Source: Lamellibrachia satsuma
Taxonomy: Eukaryota; Annelida; Polychaeta; Sabellida; Siboglinidae
DNA: 64,000 nt
Direction of reading: 5' to 3'
Assembly: GCA_033239005.1 (NCBI GenBank)
Contig: BSQZ01000004.1
Coordinates: forward strand, 15,830,507-15,894,506
The notes below the pieces were generated by a model that saw only the letters and a program-made list of their open reading frames with translations, was not told the DNA's origin and searched no databases. Of this stretch, positions 10,028 to 22,209 are shown one piece after another. Every line of letters begins with the position of its first letter. Positions within the stretch are counted from its first letter, which is position 1. The translations under genes were made by a program, and so were the position numbers.

Positions 10028-11342
10028 GTAATTTGGCATCATCCGCTGTAGGTCTCTCGGTCAGTGCTTTATGTTAAGTTTTATATGATAATGTGACAAA
10101 ATGCATCATTAGCAAATCTGAGATATGTACACACATTAACACAGTGGTAGAATATGATACATGAAGGAGGTTGAATGTTCTATCTTCTTGCATGCTGCGA
10201 TTCAATGACTGAACTGATTAGTTATTAGAGTGTCCCAGTTGTACTAGCTGTACAATTTAGGGATGTTGAATAAAAGTGTCGTCATGTGTTTGTGCAAGTA
10301 AAACATATAGACCATCCAAATGATTTCACAGTTCTGTTATTGCAGTTCAGCCTTTAGATTACTTATATTGCACATGTTTGTTCTCAGATTTGCTAGTGAT
10401 ATTGTTACCCAACTGCTGCCGTGCTAAAAATGTTGTGTTCGTATTTTGTTCGGATGTCTGATTGAGCTACAACAACCAAGCTAGATTACATATTTATTGC
10501 ACCTAATGTCGCCATCTTGTGGATTAACTTGATAAAATAGGGTCACACGTCATCATCTAGTGAGTACCAATAATATTTAACAGGAGCTGTATGCATGCTT
10601 TCTGAACAAAGATTATCATAAGATATGGCACATACTTTTATTTTGGTACAAACCCAAGAGAACACCTTTTAAAGCAGATATTGAATGGATAGGGAGATCA
10701 CCTACATATGTTTGACACTTGAGGTGAATCAGTTGGGATTAGTGCTTTGTGTCAAGTAGGCTTTTAGCAGCTCATTATATGATCCAAAGAAGAAAATAAA
10801 AAACGTATGTCAGACCTGCCACATTTCTTGGGTTGCAATCTGTATTTTTGACCTAAAATTCTGTAAGAATCTGTATCAGTCTGTATCATTCAAACATATA
10901 TGTTGTGCACACCATAACAACATGCGAATGCAAGTACATAATTTTAGTACACATATATTATCACAAACAGATCGGTGAAGTAGTCCCCGATTGTCGCCAG
11001 AAGGTTATGCTCGGTGACAAAGTAAGCAAACATCACCTTCCAAAAATTTGGGTGAACGCTTACAAGAACAGATTCTTTGACATTTTTCCATGGCCCAATT
11101 TTTTATTAAGCGTTCTGTATGCGTAGTTCGATTACAGTATATTATAATTTATATTAATATGCACACATGTTCTCAGTCAGTGCTTTATGGTAAGTTTTGT
11201 ATGATAATGTGACTGAATGTAGCATCAACAATACTGATATATATACACATGTTAGCACAGTGGCAGATCATGATACATTCTGATGAGAGAGAATATGTAT
11301 GTTATTCTAGTTATATCATATAATTTATGTTCTTCGTTTCAG
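10028..11342. other. Intron, part of duplicated exon/intron unit; hAT remnant inside
   Basis: No exon was found. The segment has paralogues at 24871-25365 plus 28759 onward, and at 29862-30230 plus 35095-35606. From about 10808 to 11033 it contains the left end and C-terminal coding part of the hAT-like element seen whole at 35380-36230, internally deleted here. The intron word beginning gcacctaatgtcgcca near 10498 recurs in diverged form near 11797, showing that exon plus intron were duplicated in tandem. Confidence 0.6.
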
Positions 11343-11384
11343 GAGACCTTCAAACGACAATACAGAAAGTCGAAGCTGGGGAAA
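11343..11384 (+). CDS. Host gene 42-nt exon, coiled-coil unit 2
   Basis: A 42-nt phase 1-1 exon, acceptor ttcgtttcag, donor ggaaa|gtaagt. It codes GDLQTTIQKVEAGE. It is paralogous to the exon at 9986, 1357 bp upstream, with most changes in the middle of the unit. It sits between two diverged copies of the same intron sequence. The symmetric phase means it can be included or skipped without a frameshift. Confidence 0.75.
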
Positions 11385-11911
11385 GTAAGTTGATCATTCA
11401 CTACAGCCATCTCAATCAGTGTGTTGTGATTGTTTTTGTTATGAAAATGTGTTGCCAGTACTGAAATATGTACACACAATAGTATGGAAGAGTATGATAC
11501 ATTCAGATGAGTGAGGTTGAGTTAAGTGTTTATTTACTGAATAGTTTATTTCATTCAACCGTGTCACAGTTCTACCAGCTGTATACTTTAGGGATGTTAA
11601 GTAACAGTCACCCACATTCATTGTGAGAAAAGCCATATGTATTTGTTTATGTTAAGTACTGTTTTTGTTGTTTATCGTTTGACATTGCAGATACATTTAT
11701 CTTAATAGCCATACTGCCACACAGCTTCTGCAATGTTTGCATTTTTGTGTTTGGTTGAGATATCAACAAACAACATCCTGCATTGTGTACTTATTGCACC
11801 TAGTATTGCCACCTGGTGGAATAGCATGATTTAATTTTGACAAGTAGCACCATCTAGTGAGTAGTAACCACATCTTATGTTAGTTTAATGTAGATGAAAG
11901 AGGTAGCATGT
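11385..11911. other. Intron of duplicated unit
   Basis: Nearly identical to 29056-29590 and more distantly related to 10028-10560. No coding sequence. Confidence 0.6.
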
Positions 11912-13960
11912 TACACAGTGGACTCCGCTTATCAGAACCTGTTTTCAGGTCAGAGCAATTTCATTTGTTAATGGGGTGATTCTCTTAATTAAGCGAATTT
12001 CTGAAAACAAATTGACTTAGAATTATATGTAAGTAACTGTATGTCAAGTAATTGAGCTTTGTTTTGTCAGTGGATACTGGATTTGGTAAATTGGCATTCT
12101 CGAATGACAAATGCTCTTATATAGACGAAACTTACAACTTAGTTACATCAATCTCGTGACGGTTTGTCTGCGTTGCAACGGCTGCATGTAATAACACTTA
12201 AGTGTATGTAGTGTGCTACGGTGTTGTCTGTGCACTGTATCGTTTTTCACAACAAAAACACTGATCTCTAGTCAAAAAGCCTCGGGTTTTCCAGGAGCAC
12301 GTGTTATTTCACCCTTCAATGTATTGTGTTAGTGTGTCTGGTTATACTGTTAAGCGACACATTTTAATATAGTGGGAATTAGGAATGATATTGTCCCAGC
12401 TCCTAAATGGCTGATTCGGTTATCCGTGTTATCATCTATTGTATCACTTCAACAATGATGACATCATCACCCATGGGTCTGGTAATGGGCATATCCTGTC
12501 AATATCCATCCATGTATCCAATGCTGCTGTGGAAGTGGAATGGCTTCTGGCACACCCAACCCAGGTGGCTTAGTGGCTGGCTGTTCGCGAGGTCCCATTT
12601 TCAGACCACATTTCCCCCAACAATTTCTTATCAACGCCAGGTATAAATTCTCCCAGGCCTGGCTGAGAAAATGGATCGTGTCCAGCAATGAAATATTCTT
12701 TATCCCATCTGATGCATTTGCTCGATGAGACTTTTTCAAAGACAGATCGACACATGTGGTGACGAAAAAACGGTTTGATTCCAGTTGCAAAACCAATGTC
12801 TTCTTCGTGGGGAGGTGTAGAAAATGTAATGTTGTTTACCTCGACATTTGGCGAATGTGTGGAACAGTTGTCTCACAGGAGCAGGATGTGTCTTTGTTAA
12901 CTTCGCAGCTCCTTGACCCACTCTTTGAGGCAACTGTTGAAGAGATTCCTGGTCATTCAGGTAAAGGAAATGGCATTGTATGCTGGTGGTAAACTCTTCA
13001 CATCGACAAATAACTTCTTCTTGTCATCAGTCATCGAACACATGAATAAAACTATTGCCATCTCTTTTGACTTCACTCCCCATTCTCTACATCAGATTCA
13101 ATGTGACAGTTTTATCAGGACGTGCTCGGAAATAAGTTCCACTCTCATCAGTGTTCCATATGTTGTCATGGTATGCTTGTCTGAGCTCTGGTCAAACATG
13201 GTCAATCAAATGGTCACTTGATAGCACGTTGGCAGCCTGACATTTGACGTGTAACTTTCTGTGTACAAGACCTTCCCTCTTCTTATAGCAAGAAAACCAG
13301 CCATCAGTGGCGTTGAATGTGGAATTATTCAGTGATTGGCAAGTTCTTCCACCTTTTTAATGACCAATGGGCCAGGCAGAGGTGCATCCTTCTCACGGGT
13401 GACATGTATCCACTTAACAACTGCCGCTGTCGACACCAGCTTCAATTTTGGGACGATGTTTGATGATCCGCTGAATGGTGGACTATGAAACATCTAGCTT
13501 CGATGCAGCCTCCAGTTGGATCATTTATGGAAAAAACAATCATCACTTTAGAAATTAGATCACACGCTGTTGAACATAATTGATGGAAACAAGAATCATC
13601 ATTTTAAAATGAAGGTCATGAACTGTTGAAGAACATGCACAAGTTAAGACTGCAACAAGGAATGACTTGGTTGATTGATGCCAGATTGCGACTATGCACA
13701 GAAAATACTGATTGGTTTTCCAGGAAACATGTTTTTCCATGTCAAAAACATGCAATGTGTTCCAGTGTGTTTGGATGTGGTTTTATTAAGCGAAGTATTT
13801 TAACACATGGAATGATTCCGTCCAGCTATTTCGATCCTACTAAACAACTGGTTCTGTTATCCATGTTTCTGTTGCAATTATTGATCCTGTTTGGAGCAAA
13901 CATGAGAAAGTTTGTTATTCATCTGACATTGACAAATGTAAACAAACTGCAAACGTAATA
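11912..13960 (-). mobile_element. pogo/Tigger-like DNA transposon, decayed
   Basis: The minus strand carries fragments of a DDE transposase in order: ATDGWFSCYKKREG (helix-turn-helix region, near 13300), IWNTDESGTYFRARPDKT (catalytic-Asp region, near 13110-13160), NVTLHFLHLPTKK (second catalytic block, near 12820), then SLLDTIHFLSQAWE and IRNCWGKCGL (C-terminus, 12590-12680). They lie in different frames with stops, so it is inactive. The left edge at about 11912 (cagtggactccgcttatcag) looks like a pogo-type terminus. The right edge is approximate. Degenerate direct repeats about 170 bp long lie at 12270-12440 and 13705-13870. The left 170 bp also occur at 29591-29757 within the segmental duplication. 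Confidence 0.7.
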
Positions 13961-14063
13961 AATATTTTTCTATACTTTTTTATAAGGAAATAAGCAGTTA
14001 TTGATAGTAAGCTTTAGTGACTACTATTAAGAACACTCCATTCTTACAATAACAGCTAGTTTG

Positions 14064-15300
14064 ACTGATGCGGAACACTGCTAGACCTGTCTAGCGTTAC
14101 ACAAGCAGGCACTGATGGGGAACATGACTGGTGCTGTCCAGCATCACACAAGCGGGCACTGATGTGGAACATCCCTGATGCTGTTTGGTGTTACACCAGT
14201 GGGCACTGATGTGGAACATGACTGGTGCTGTCCAGCTTCACACAAGTGGGCACTGATGCGGAACATCCTGATGCCCATTCGATGTTACACAAGTGGGCAC
14301 TGATGCGGAACATGCCTGGTTCTGTCCAGCGGTACACAAGCGGACACTGACGCGGAACCCTCCTAGAGCTGTCTTGCGTTACACAGGTGGGCACTGAAGC
14401 AGAAGACTCCTAGAGCTGTCTGGCATTACACAAGCGAGCACTGATGCGGAACATACCTGGTGCTGTTCGGTGTTACACAAACGGGCACTGATGCAGAACA
14501 CGACTGGTACTGTCCGGCGTTACATAAGCGGGCACTGAAGCGGAACACTCCTAGAGCTGTCTGGCGTTACACAAGGGGGTATTGATGTGGAACATGCCTG
14601 GTTATGTCCGGCGTTACACAAGCGGGCACTGATGCGGAACATGCATAGTGCTGTCCGGACCACGCCTAGTGCTGCCCGGCGTTACACAAGCAGGCAATGA
14701 TGTGGAACACACATTGTGCTGTACAGCATTACACAAGCAGGCACTGATGTGGAACACGCATAGTGCTGTCCGGCATTACACAAGGATGCACTCATGCAGA
14801 ACTCATCTGCTGCTGTCCAGAGTTACTCAAGCAGGAACTGATGCGGAACACGCCTTGTACTGTTCGGCATTACACAAGCGGGCACTGATGTAGAACACAC
14901 ATTGTGCTGTCTGGCACTGCGCAAGCGGGCACTGATGCTGAACATGCCTAGTGCTTTCCGGTGTTACACAAACCGGCACTGATGTGGAACACAAGTGGTG
15001 CTCTCTGGTGTTACACAGGCAGACACTGATGCGGAACACGCCTAGTGCTGACTGGCGTTACACAAGCAGGCACTGAAGCGGAACACATCTTGTGCTGTGT
15101 GGCATTACACAAGCAGGCACTGATGCGGAACTCGTGTTGTGCTGTCCGGCGTTACACAAGCAGGAACTGATTCAGAACACACAAGCAGGCACTGATGTGG
15201 AACAGAAGCGGGCACTTATTCGGAATATGCATAGTGCTGTCTGGAGCACGCCTAGTGCTGTCTGGCATTACAGAAGCAGGCACTGATGCGGAACATGCCT
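14064..15300. repeat. 47-bp minisatellite C
   Basis: About 25 copies of a 47-bp unit with the core acacaagcgggcactgatgc then ggaacatgcctggtgctgtc. Period 47 was counted at 14107, 14154, 14201 and 14248. Units are diverged and some are truncated, mostly near 14655 and 15170-15260. Open frames through it are artefacts. A few more units follow at 15884-16095, partly inverted. Confidence 0.95.
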
Positions 15301-15863
15301 AATCTCGAGTACCAAATAAACGTATAGGCCAAATACCAGTATAGGGTGGCAAATCGGTCAAATTTAATAATAGTATAGTGTCGAATAACAGCATAGGGGG
15401 GGGGGGTATATTGTTCAAAACAAATAATAGTACAGTGCGAAAAAATCACTAGTATATTTGTCTTTTTTAGTGCCGAAGCAATTTTTTTAGTCAAAGTGAA
15501 GCCAAGGCGTCCCTAGAAAACTACATGGATTGCCGTCTATTTGTTTTTTTTTCTGCCTAATATGCATAAACTGTGTGCGTATTCACGTCAACGCAGATAT
15601 AGTAACCTCATTTTATATCTCCGAAAAACCGGGGAGTTTTCCGTTTTAAAATGAACATTAAAGTTTTATTGAATTGAATACGCAAGCCCGTTTAAGGGGA
15701 AACCGCCGCCAGCCGGTTACGACTGGTTTGAGGCTCTGCGCACGGCGGCCATCTACGGTCGGCTTACGTGGTGATAATGGTGTTTTAACTAATAATATAC
15801 CATGTCGAGCTTCTGAGAACTAAGGATTCTGACTGAGTCATCTAATCATGGAAATCTAACTTT
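15301..15863. other. Unique spacer inside minisatellite C, no gene
   Basis: Contains a cluster of approximately repeated words (ccaaataccagtatagg, gtcgaataacagcatagg) at about 15305-15440, a run of eleven Gs near 15395, and a GC-richer stretch at 15680-15760. No coding frame or RNA was recognised. Confidence 0.4.
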
Positions 15864-16035
15864 CTAACGTTTCGGGCAAGAGCAGGCATGTTCCACATCA
15901 GTGCCTGCTTGTGTAACTCCGGACAACACCATACGTGTTCCACATCAGTGCTTGCTTGTGTAGCGCCGGACAGCACTACACATTCGACATCAGTGCCCGC
16001 TTGTGGAACATGCCTGGTCTTGCCCGAAACGTTAG
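15864..16035. repeat. Palindrome enclosing inverted minisatellite C units
   Basis: Arms 15864-15895 and 16004-16035 are reverse complements with 31 of 32 bases matching (core taacgtttcgggcaaga). The 108-bp loop holds about two and a half 47-bp units in reverse orientation relative to 14064-15300. Forward-orientation units resume at 16036. Confidence 0.9.
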
Positions 16036-16097
16036 ACAATGTTACACAAGCAGACACTGATGTGGGACACGCTTAAAGCTGTCCGGAACACGCTAAA

Positions 16098-17371
16098 TGG
16101 GTTCCTAAAAGCAAGGTCATGTCTAACCAATCTCTTATGTTTTTTGGAAGAAATTACAAAGTGGGTAGATGACGGGTCACCAGTGGATGTTGTCTACTTA
16201 TATTTTCAGAAAGCTTTCGATAAAGTGCCACATCAAAGATTGTTACTTAAACTAACAGCCCATGGTATAGGTAATGATGGAATCAACTGGATAGAAAAGT
16301 GGCTTACACACAGAAGACAGAGAGTAATAGTAGATGGTGAGATTTCAAACTGGAAATCGGTTTTGAGTGGGGTACCACAGGGATCAGTATTAGGCCCTAT
16401 ACTGTTTTTAATATATATAAATGATTTGGAAGATGACGTATCTAGCAAAGTACTCAAATTTGCAGATGACACAAAAGTATTCAGAAAGGTTACTAATGAT
16501 ACAGATAAACAAAGTTTACAGGATTATCTAGATAAATTAGTTAAATGGTCAGAAAAACGGCAAATGTTATTAAATTTTGAGAAGTGTAAATGTATACACA
16601 TAGGACATGGAAACATGGACGAAGAATATAAAATGGGGGATGCTGTACTAGGTAGACCCACACAAGAAAAGGACTTAGGAGTAACATTTAGTGCTGACAT
16701 GAAAGTTTCAGAGCAAAGTGGGATTGCTGCTTCGAAAGGAAATCAAATTCTAGGGTTAATTAGGAGAACTATCATGTATAAGGAGAAACATCTAATTGTA
16801 CCCCTGTACAAAGCAATAGTTAGACCACATTTGGAATATTGTATTCAAGCATGGAGGCCATATCGTAAAAAGGACATAGACAAGCTAGAAAGAATACAAC
16901 GAAGAGCAACTAAAATGATTCCAGAATTGAGAGACCTTAGTTACGAAAGTCGCTTATTACAATGTGGTTTGACAACATTAGAGACCAGGAGACTAAGAGG
17001 AGACCAAATAGAAGTGTTTAAAATAGTGAACGGTTATGAGGATGTTGATAGGAATATGTTCTTCAAACTTAAAGAAGGCAGTAGAACCAGAGGACACAAA
17101 GCAGCTTTAGTTAAGGAGCAGTGTAGGTTGGACATGAGAAAGTACTCTTTCTCAATGAGGGTGATAAATGAATGGAACAAACTGACAAATGATTGTGTTA
17201 ATGCTAGTAGTGTGAATATGTTTAAAAATAGAATTGACAGATATTTGATAAGGGTGGGCTACACATAGATGAGAAAATTGTTGGACTCTGGATAAGCCAA
17301 TGGCTTCCTTGTCCACTTGCCATCTGGAACTTGTTGTTTGGGATGGCAATCTTGTTAAATCTTGTTAAATT
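16098..17371 (+). mobile_element. CR1 element A2, 5' truncated, catalytic Asp lost
   Basis: Carries the last about 390 codons of CR1 ORF2 as one open frame ending at 17268, then a 3' UTR with terminal ATCTTGTTAA repeats to 17371. It encodes the reverse-transcriptase core and C-terminal region. Motif A reads YLYFQKAFD, so the catalytic Asp of LDFxKAFD is Tyr here. The PQGSVLGPILF motif and the catalytic FADD (motif C) are intact. The absence of stops despite the lost Asp points to a young copy. It is very similar to the full-length copy at 30231. The open frame extends upstream into minisatellite C, but that part is not LINE. Confidence 0.9.
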
Positions 17372-18590
17372 AAATCACTAAGTGGATAGATGTGGGATCG
17401 CCAGTAGATATTATTTAGTTAGATTTTCAGAAAGCTTTTGACAAAGTGCCACATCAAAGATTACTACTTAAATTAAAAGCCCATGGTATCGGGGAAAGCA
17501 TAACTGACTGGATAGAACAATGGCTGACTGACAGAAGACAACGAGTTGTAGTAGATGGAGAAGTTTCAAATTGGAAATCGGTTTTGAGTGGTGTACCTCA
17601 AGGATCAGCATTAGGACCTATATTATTCTTAATATATATCAATGACTTGGACGACAATATAACAAGTAACGTACTGAAATTTGCAGATGACACAAAACTG
17701 TTTAGAAAGGTTAATACTGATGGTGATAAACAACATTTACAAAACGATCTAGACAGATTAGTGAAATGGTCTGAGAAATGGCAGATGTTGTTCAATTTTG
17801 GGAAATGTAAATGCCTACATACAGGACATGGGAACTTGAATGTAAACTATAAAATGGGAGATACTGTTCTGGATACTACTGTAAAAGAAAAGGACTTAGG
17901 AGTTACAATAAGCGCTGATATGAAAGTTTCAGAGCAGTGTGGTATTGCAGCTTCAAAAGGTAATAAAATTCTTGGATTGATTAGAAGAAACATAACATAC
18001 AAGGGAAAAAAGTTAATTATACCTCTTTATAAAGCAATAGTTAGACCTCATTTAGAATACTGTATACAAGCATGGAGACCATATCGTAAGAAGGATATAG
18101 ATACGCTTGAACGCATAAAAAGGAGAGCAACTAAAATGATTCCAGAACTGAGAGACCTTAGTTATGAAGAACGCCTGAAAGAATGTGGTTTAACAACTCT
18201 AGAGACAAGGAGGTTAAGAGGAGATCAGATTGAAGTTTTCAAGATATTGAATGGGTATGAAAATATTGATAAAAATATGTTTTTCTCACTCAAGAAGGAT
18301 AGCAGAACTAGAGGACATGAGGTAAAATTAGTAAAGGATCAATGTAGATTGGACATCAGGAAGCACTCGTTCTCACAGAGGACAATAAATGAATGGAACA
18401 AATTGTCTACAGATTGTGTAACTGCTAGCAGCGTGAATATGTTTAAAAACAAGGTTGACACATATCTCAGGAGGGCGGGTTATAAATAGATGAACATTAT
18501 TGGACTCTCGATAAGCCAATGGCTTCCTTGTCCACTTGCCATCTGGGCCTTTTGATTGGATGGCAAATCTTGTTAAATCTTGTTAAATTT
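17372..18590 (+). mobile_element. CR1 element B1, 5' truncated
   Basis: Begins abruptly inside ORF2 exactly where the previous CR1 ends. An in-frame TAG stands just before motif A (VDII-stop-LDFQKAFDK, near 17416). The frame is then open from 17446 to 18489 through the catalytic FADD to the C-terminus GYK. The 3' UTR with TGTTAAATCT repeats ends at about 18590. It belongs to a different CR1 subfamily from its neighbour (for example DRRQRVVVDGEVSNW versus HRRQRVIVDGEISNW) and is closest to the copies at 40641 and 60126. Confidence 0.9.
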
Positions 18591-18969
18591 AAATATAAAA
18601 ACAATTTGAATTGCACATTGTTTAATATATGTATTCAGATAATAAAATTTGATATAATTTGCAAACAATGTAAACTTTTAATAAATCAGGTGCATTATTT
18701 ATGGTATGTGGCAAACTGTACCTGAGACTGAGACTGCAAACTCATGGTGTACCCTGATTGTATGTATGTTATATTGACCACATGTATTAAAGTAGTGAAT
18801 AATATTGTTTTGATCAAGTGGTAAGTTTTGCAGGTGGACAGGTAGTTTATTGCTTGAACATTTATGATATAATTTTGGTTACTGCAATTTTAGAATATGC
18901 TCTACTTTTAGTAATTTAAGGCTTTTGAACAGTGAATCGGTATGAGCATTATATTTGCTTCAACGTGAA
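18591..18969. other. AT-rich spacer, no gene
   Basis: No motif or repeat was recognised. Confidence 0.4.
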
Positions 18970-20335
18970 TTTTTGGCTAGATTAGGCAAAGTCATTTATG
19001 TAAATTATAAATAACAAAGGGCCTACAATTGATCCTTGAGGTACGCCTGTGGAGATATTAAACATATCTGATTGGGCTTCTTCAAATTCTATGTACTGTT
19101 TTCTATTTGTGAAATAATTTTTAATAGATCTAAAGCTACTCCTTTTACGCCATAAAACTCTAACTTATCTATCAATGTTGAGTGATTCAGAGTGTAAAAT
19201 GCTTTTGACAGGTCCAAATAAATATTTACGTGTATTTCCTCCTTATTATCCATACGTGTCAATATCCTATCAGTTAATTCTAGAGCGACAAATTCCGTAG
19301 AATGTTCCTTTCTAAATCCATATTGGTTATCAAGTATTTTTAAGAAAGAATCTAGCTGGTTGTAAATAATTGTTTTGATTACTTTTGAAATTGCAGGTAA
19401 GATTGATATTTGTCTGTAGTTGCAGAATAGGGTTTCGTCACCTTTTTTATAAATTGGTATTACTTTGCCAGTTTTAAGTTTGTCGGGGAAGATACCCACA
19501 GTTAATATTTGGTTTGTGATTAAAGTTAAAGATTTTGTCAAAACGGGTTTAACTGACTTTAGAAGAAATACTGTCAAATCTGCAACTTGCTTTTGTGTGC
19601 ATATCATCTATTGTTTTAGATATTGCTTCTTCATTAATCAGTTGAAAATTAAATACATTGTTATGTTGTCAATTAAGGTAGTATCTGAAAGTTTTATTTG
19701 TGGTATTTTGTATTTGGTTGGCTAAATTTGGGCAAGTATTGGTAAAATATGATTTAAATGTGTTTGCAATTGCCGTTTTATCTGCTATGATATTTTTTTT
19801 TATAAATAAAGGAATTGGGGAACATTTTCTTTCTGCATGTTCTGGAAAGAATACCATTAATTATTTCCTATGGTTTTTTAATGTTATTTTTTAATTTGTT
19901 AAAACAAGATTCGTAATGCATGCGTTTAGCAGTATGTATGCTTTTTTATGGATGGTATTATATGTAGTCAGGTTGATCCGAATTGCAAAGTATTTTGGTG
20001 ATTCGGGTCGAGTAATTTGTAGTGTCTTGTATAACTTATTTCTGTATCGAATGGATTTGAGCAAACCTAACTTAATCCAAGTGGATTTCTTGTGTTTGTA
20101 TTTTTTTAGTTTAACTGCTTTATTTGGCATATGCTTATTTTTTGTACATTTCATTACGTCATGTAGGATCATATCATAGTATGAATTAGGGTTTGCATTA
20201 GGAGATTGGTCAAGGTTTACTGTAAACATTTGATGAGAAAACCTCCTATGTAAAATCAGATAATTAATCAGAGTTCTGTACTCTAATTGAAAATGAATAA
20301 ATGATTCATCATCATCCATTATTTGGATACGTAAT
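18970..20335 (-). pseudogene. LINE ORF2 fragment (Jockey/CR1-group), decayed
   Basis: Minus-strand reverse-transcriptase region. A pre-RT stretch is at 20319-19891, a linker at 19857-19669, and palm/fingers are open at 19607-19089: GKVIPIYKKGDETLFCNYRQ, then QYGFRKEHSTEFVALELTD and motif A as IYLDLSKAFYTLNH. It continues in another frame to GVPQGSIVGPLLFIIYINDF near 19050-18990, where it ends before the FADD motif. Motif A keeps its first Asp, but the second (AFD) is Tyr. There are frameshifts between the pieces. The clade was not assigned. It is distinct from the window's CR1 families. Confidence 0.75.
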
Positions 20336-21164
20336 TCTGGTTAAGAAATATGCAATTAAAACCGATTGTCTACTATATATATATTAAACATATAACATTT
20401 AAGATACAATATAGAGTCATCATGTATGTTGTGCCGCGAATCACCATAACTGCCTGTGTAGGAATATGAGAATAGTACATATCAGTACTGATACGAACAC
20501 TATTATTTGTGATTAACAAAAACATGACAAATATTATAAAAAGAAAAATGCATACCACATAGGTCATTGTGGTACCGAGATTAATGGTGACAAAACAAGT
20601 CACAATACAATGGAATGGTGAGATAGGACTGCCAATCATTAACAATTGCATTATTAACAATCGCAGGTGCCCATTAAATTATGTGCACATAGGCCCAGGT
20701 TGGTTATAGTCTTGATATAGAATTTGTTTTATTAACCAACAATAATAATATAATAACCTACTGTCATGATTTGGCCTGTACCAACTACACATCTACATAA
20801 GTAAATATATTACTGTAATTGTATTTAGTCTGAAACATAAAATGTTCAGTTTTATAATGAATATATTAACTTTGTTAATAAAGGAATAATAATAAAAATG
20901 GAATATGATATCATTATACATTATAATAGCAATGTCAGAACTAAATCTAATTATTAATTGCATTATAGTCTATCCGTATAACATGGATAGGTTATTTTAA
21001 TAAAATACATTAATGTTGTTTATAAAAAAATAATAATGATAATACTGTCATAGTGCCATGGAAACTGCCAGACCCTACTTGAAGGTGTTCATGTACCAGA
21101 CAATGCTTACATCATTTGATGCAGCAGTGTTTCAGGAATGTCCACAGCAACGCAGGCGTCAAAC
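20336..21164. other. AT-rich region without recognised feature
   Basis: No exon, LINE domain or tandem repeat was identified. Short minus-strand open frames lack any family resemblance. Confidence 0.4.
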
Positions 21165-21937
21165 ACGGCGCACCTTGAAACATACGTCCTGTTTACCTCG
21201 TTCTTGAAGGACACCCTTAGTGTCTTTGTACAAGATATTCCCATTGACAGACCAACAGTCAGAAATTAGTCCATTTTTTATGTTTTCGAAGTTCATACAG
21301 AAGTTCATACAGAAGTTCATACAGAAGTTCAGGACGAGTCTTCGTGAGGTCTTCATTCACAAATAAACGAAGGTTTCGACCATCGGCAGTATTGTGCTGC
21401 TTTAGGTTGATTTGTTGATTTGTGTATATTGCGTCCCTCTGACGTTCACTATTTAGCCTAACAATTGTAGTGTGTGGTTGCCTGCCATCCATTTTAGGGC
21501 GGCCAATTCTGTGTGCGCGCTCAATCTCGTGAGACTGCAGGACTGGAGTTAACTTCATATGATCATTGACAATGTCTAGGATTGCATTTTCAATTTCACC
21601 AGTACCTACAGTTTCGGGCATTCCTTCTATTCTCAAATTGGATCTTCTAGAATATTGTTCGAAGTTGTCATTGGCCAATTCTAACTAGATGACTCTACTT
21701 TCAAGTTCTTTGATTTTCTCGTCCTTCTCTTTTAAAGTTTGTTTTAATTGTTCAGTCTGAGTTGCTAAGTAGTCTATTTTTATCAGCAATCTCTTGCGGG
21801 AACATAGCTCGTTTCAATTGTTTTATGACATCACTGTCACTCAGAATTTCAATAAAGGTAAGTTTTAGAAGTTCATTGTCAATACCTTCAAAGCGAGTAG
21901 CATCTGATGAGCTTTTTTGGCGATGCTTGGGCGGCAT
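21165..21937 (-). pseudogene. LINE ORF1p-like protein (coiled coil + RNA-binding type), frameshifted
   Basis: Starts MPPKHRQKSSSDATR at 21937, with a charged helical N-terminus. After a frameshift (21752 to 21678) an L1-ORF1p-like block follows: QYSRRSNLRIEGMPE, IERAHRIGRPK, then TTIVRLNSERQRDAI and NEDLTKTRPELL. After another frameshift the C-terminal end reads WSVNGNILYKDTKGVL, stopping near 21165. Such proteins are nucleic-acid chaperones that coat LINE RNA. The ELLY repeat at 21288-21332 comes from a triplicated 12-bp word. No ORF2 is attached. Confidence 0.7.
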
Positions 21938-22209
21938 GATGTCTTATTGTCGTAGGTTACATGTCTGATAGGTGTGTCAAATGTGGCAGTCCAAGATGGA
22001 CGTTCAATATGGCAACAAGCTGAATCTGACAGACCCATAGATTAGGTGCGAATCCACCTCCATCCTAGGGTATTGTGAATGTTTATCTCACCAGATTCAT
22101 CGTACGGATTGTTTGAAGTTCGATGCCATTAGATAACTTCATTATTTCCGTCGTATTTGCAACAACAGAACATCGTGGGAAAACGCAGCCTGCTCTCTGG
22201 AGTGTGTCA
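21938..22209. other. Probable 5' flank of the ORF1p relic, no gene
   Basis: No coding match. It lies between the ORF1p start and the truncated CR1 at 22210. Confidence 0.35.

Noticed and set aside
14191..15286. Apparent proteins in minisatellite C on both strands
   Set aside because: Their repeats follow the 47-bp unit and lack consistent frame or any domain.
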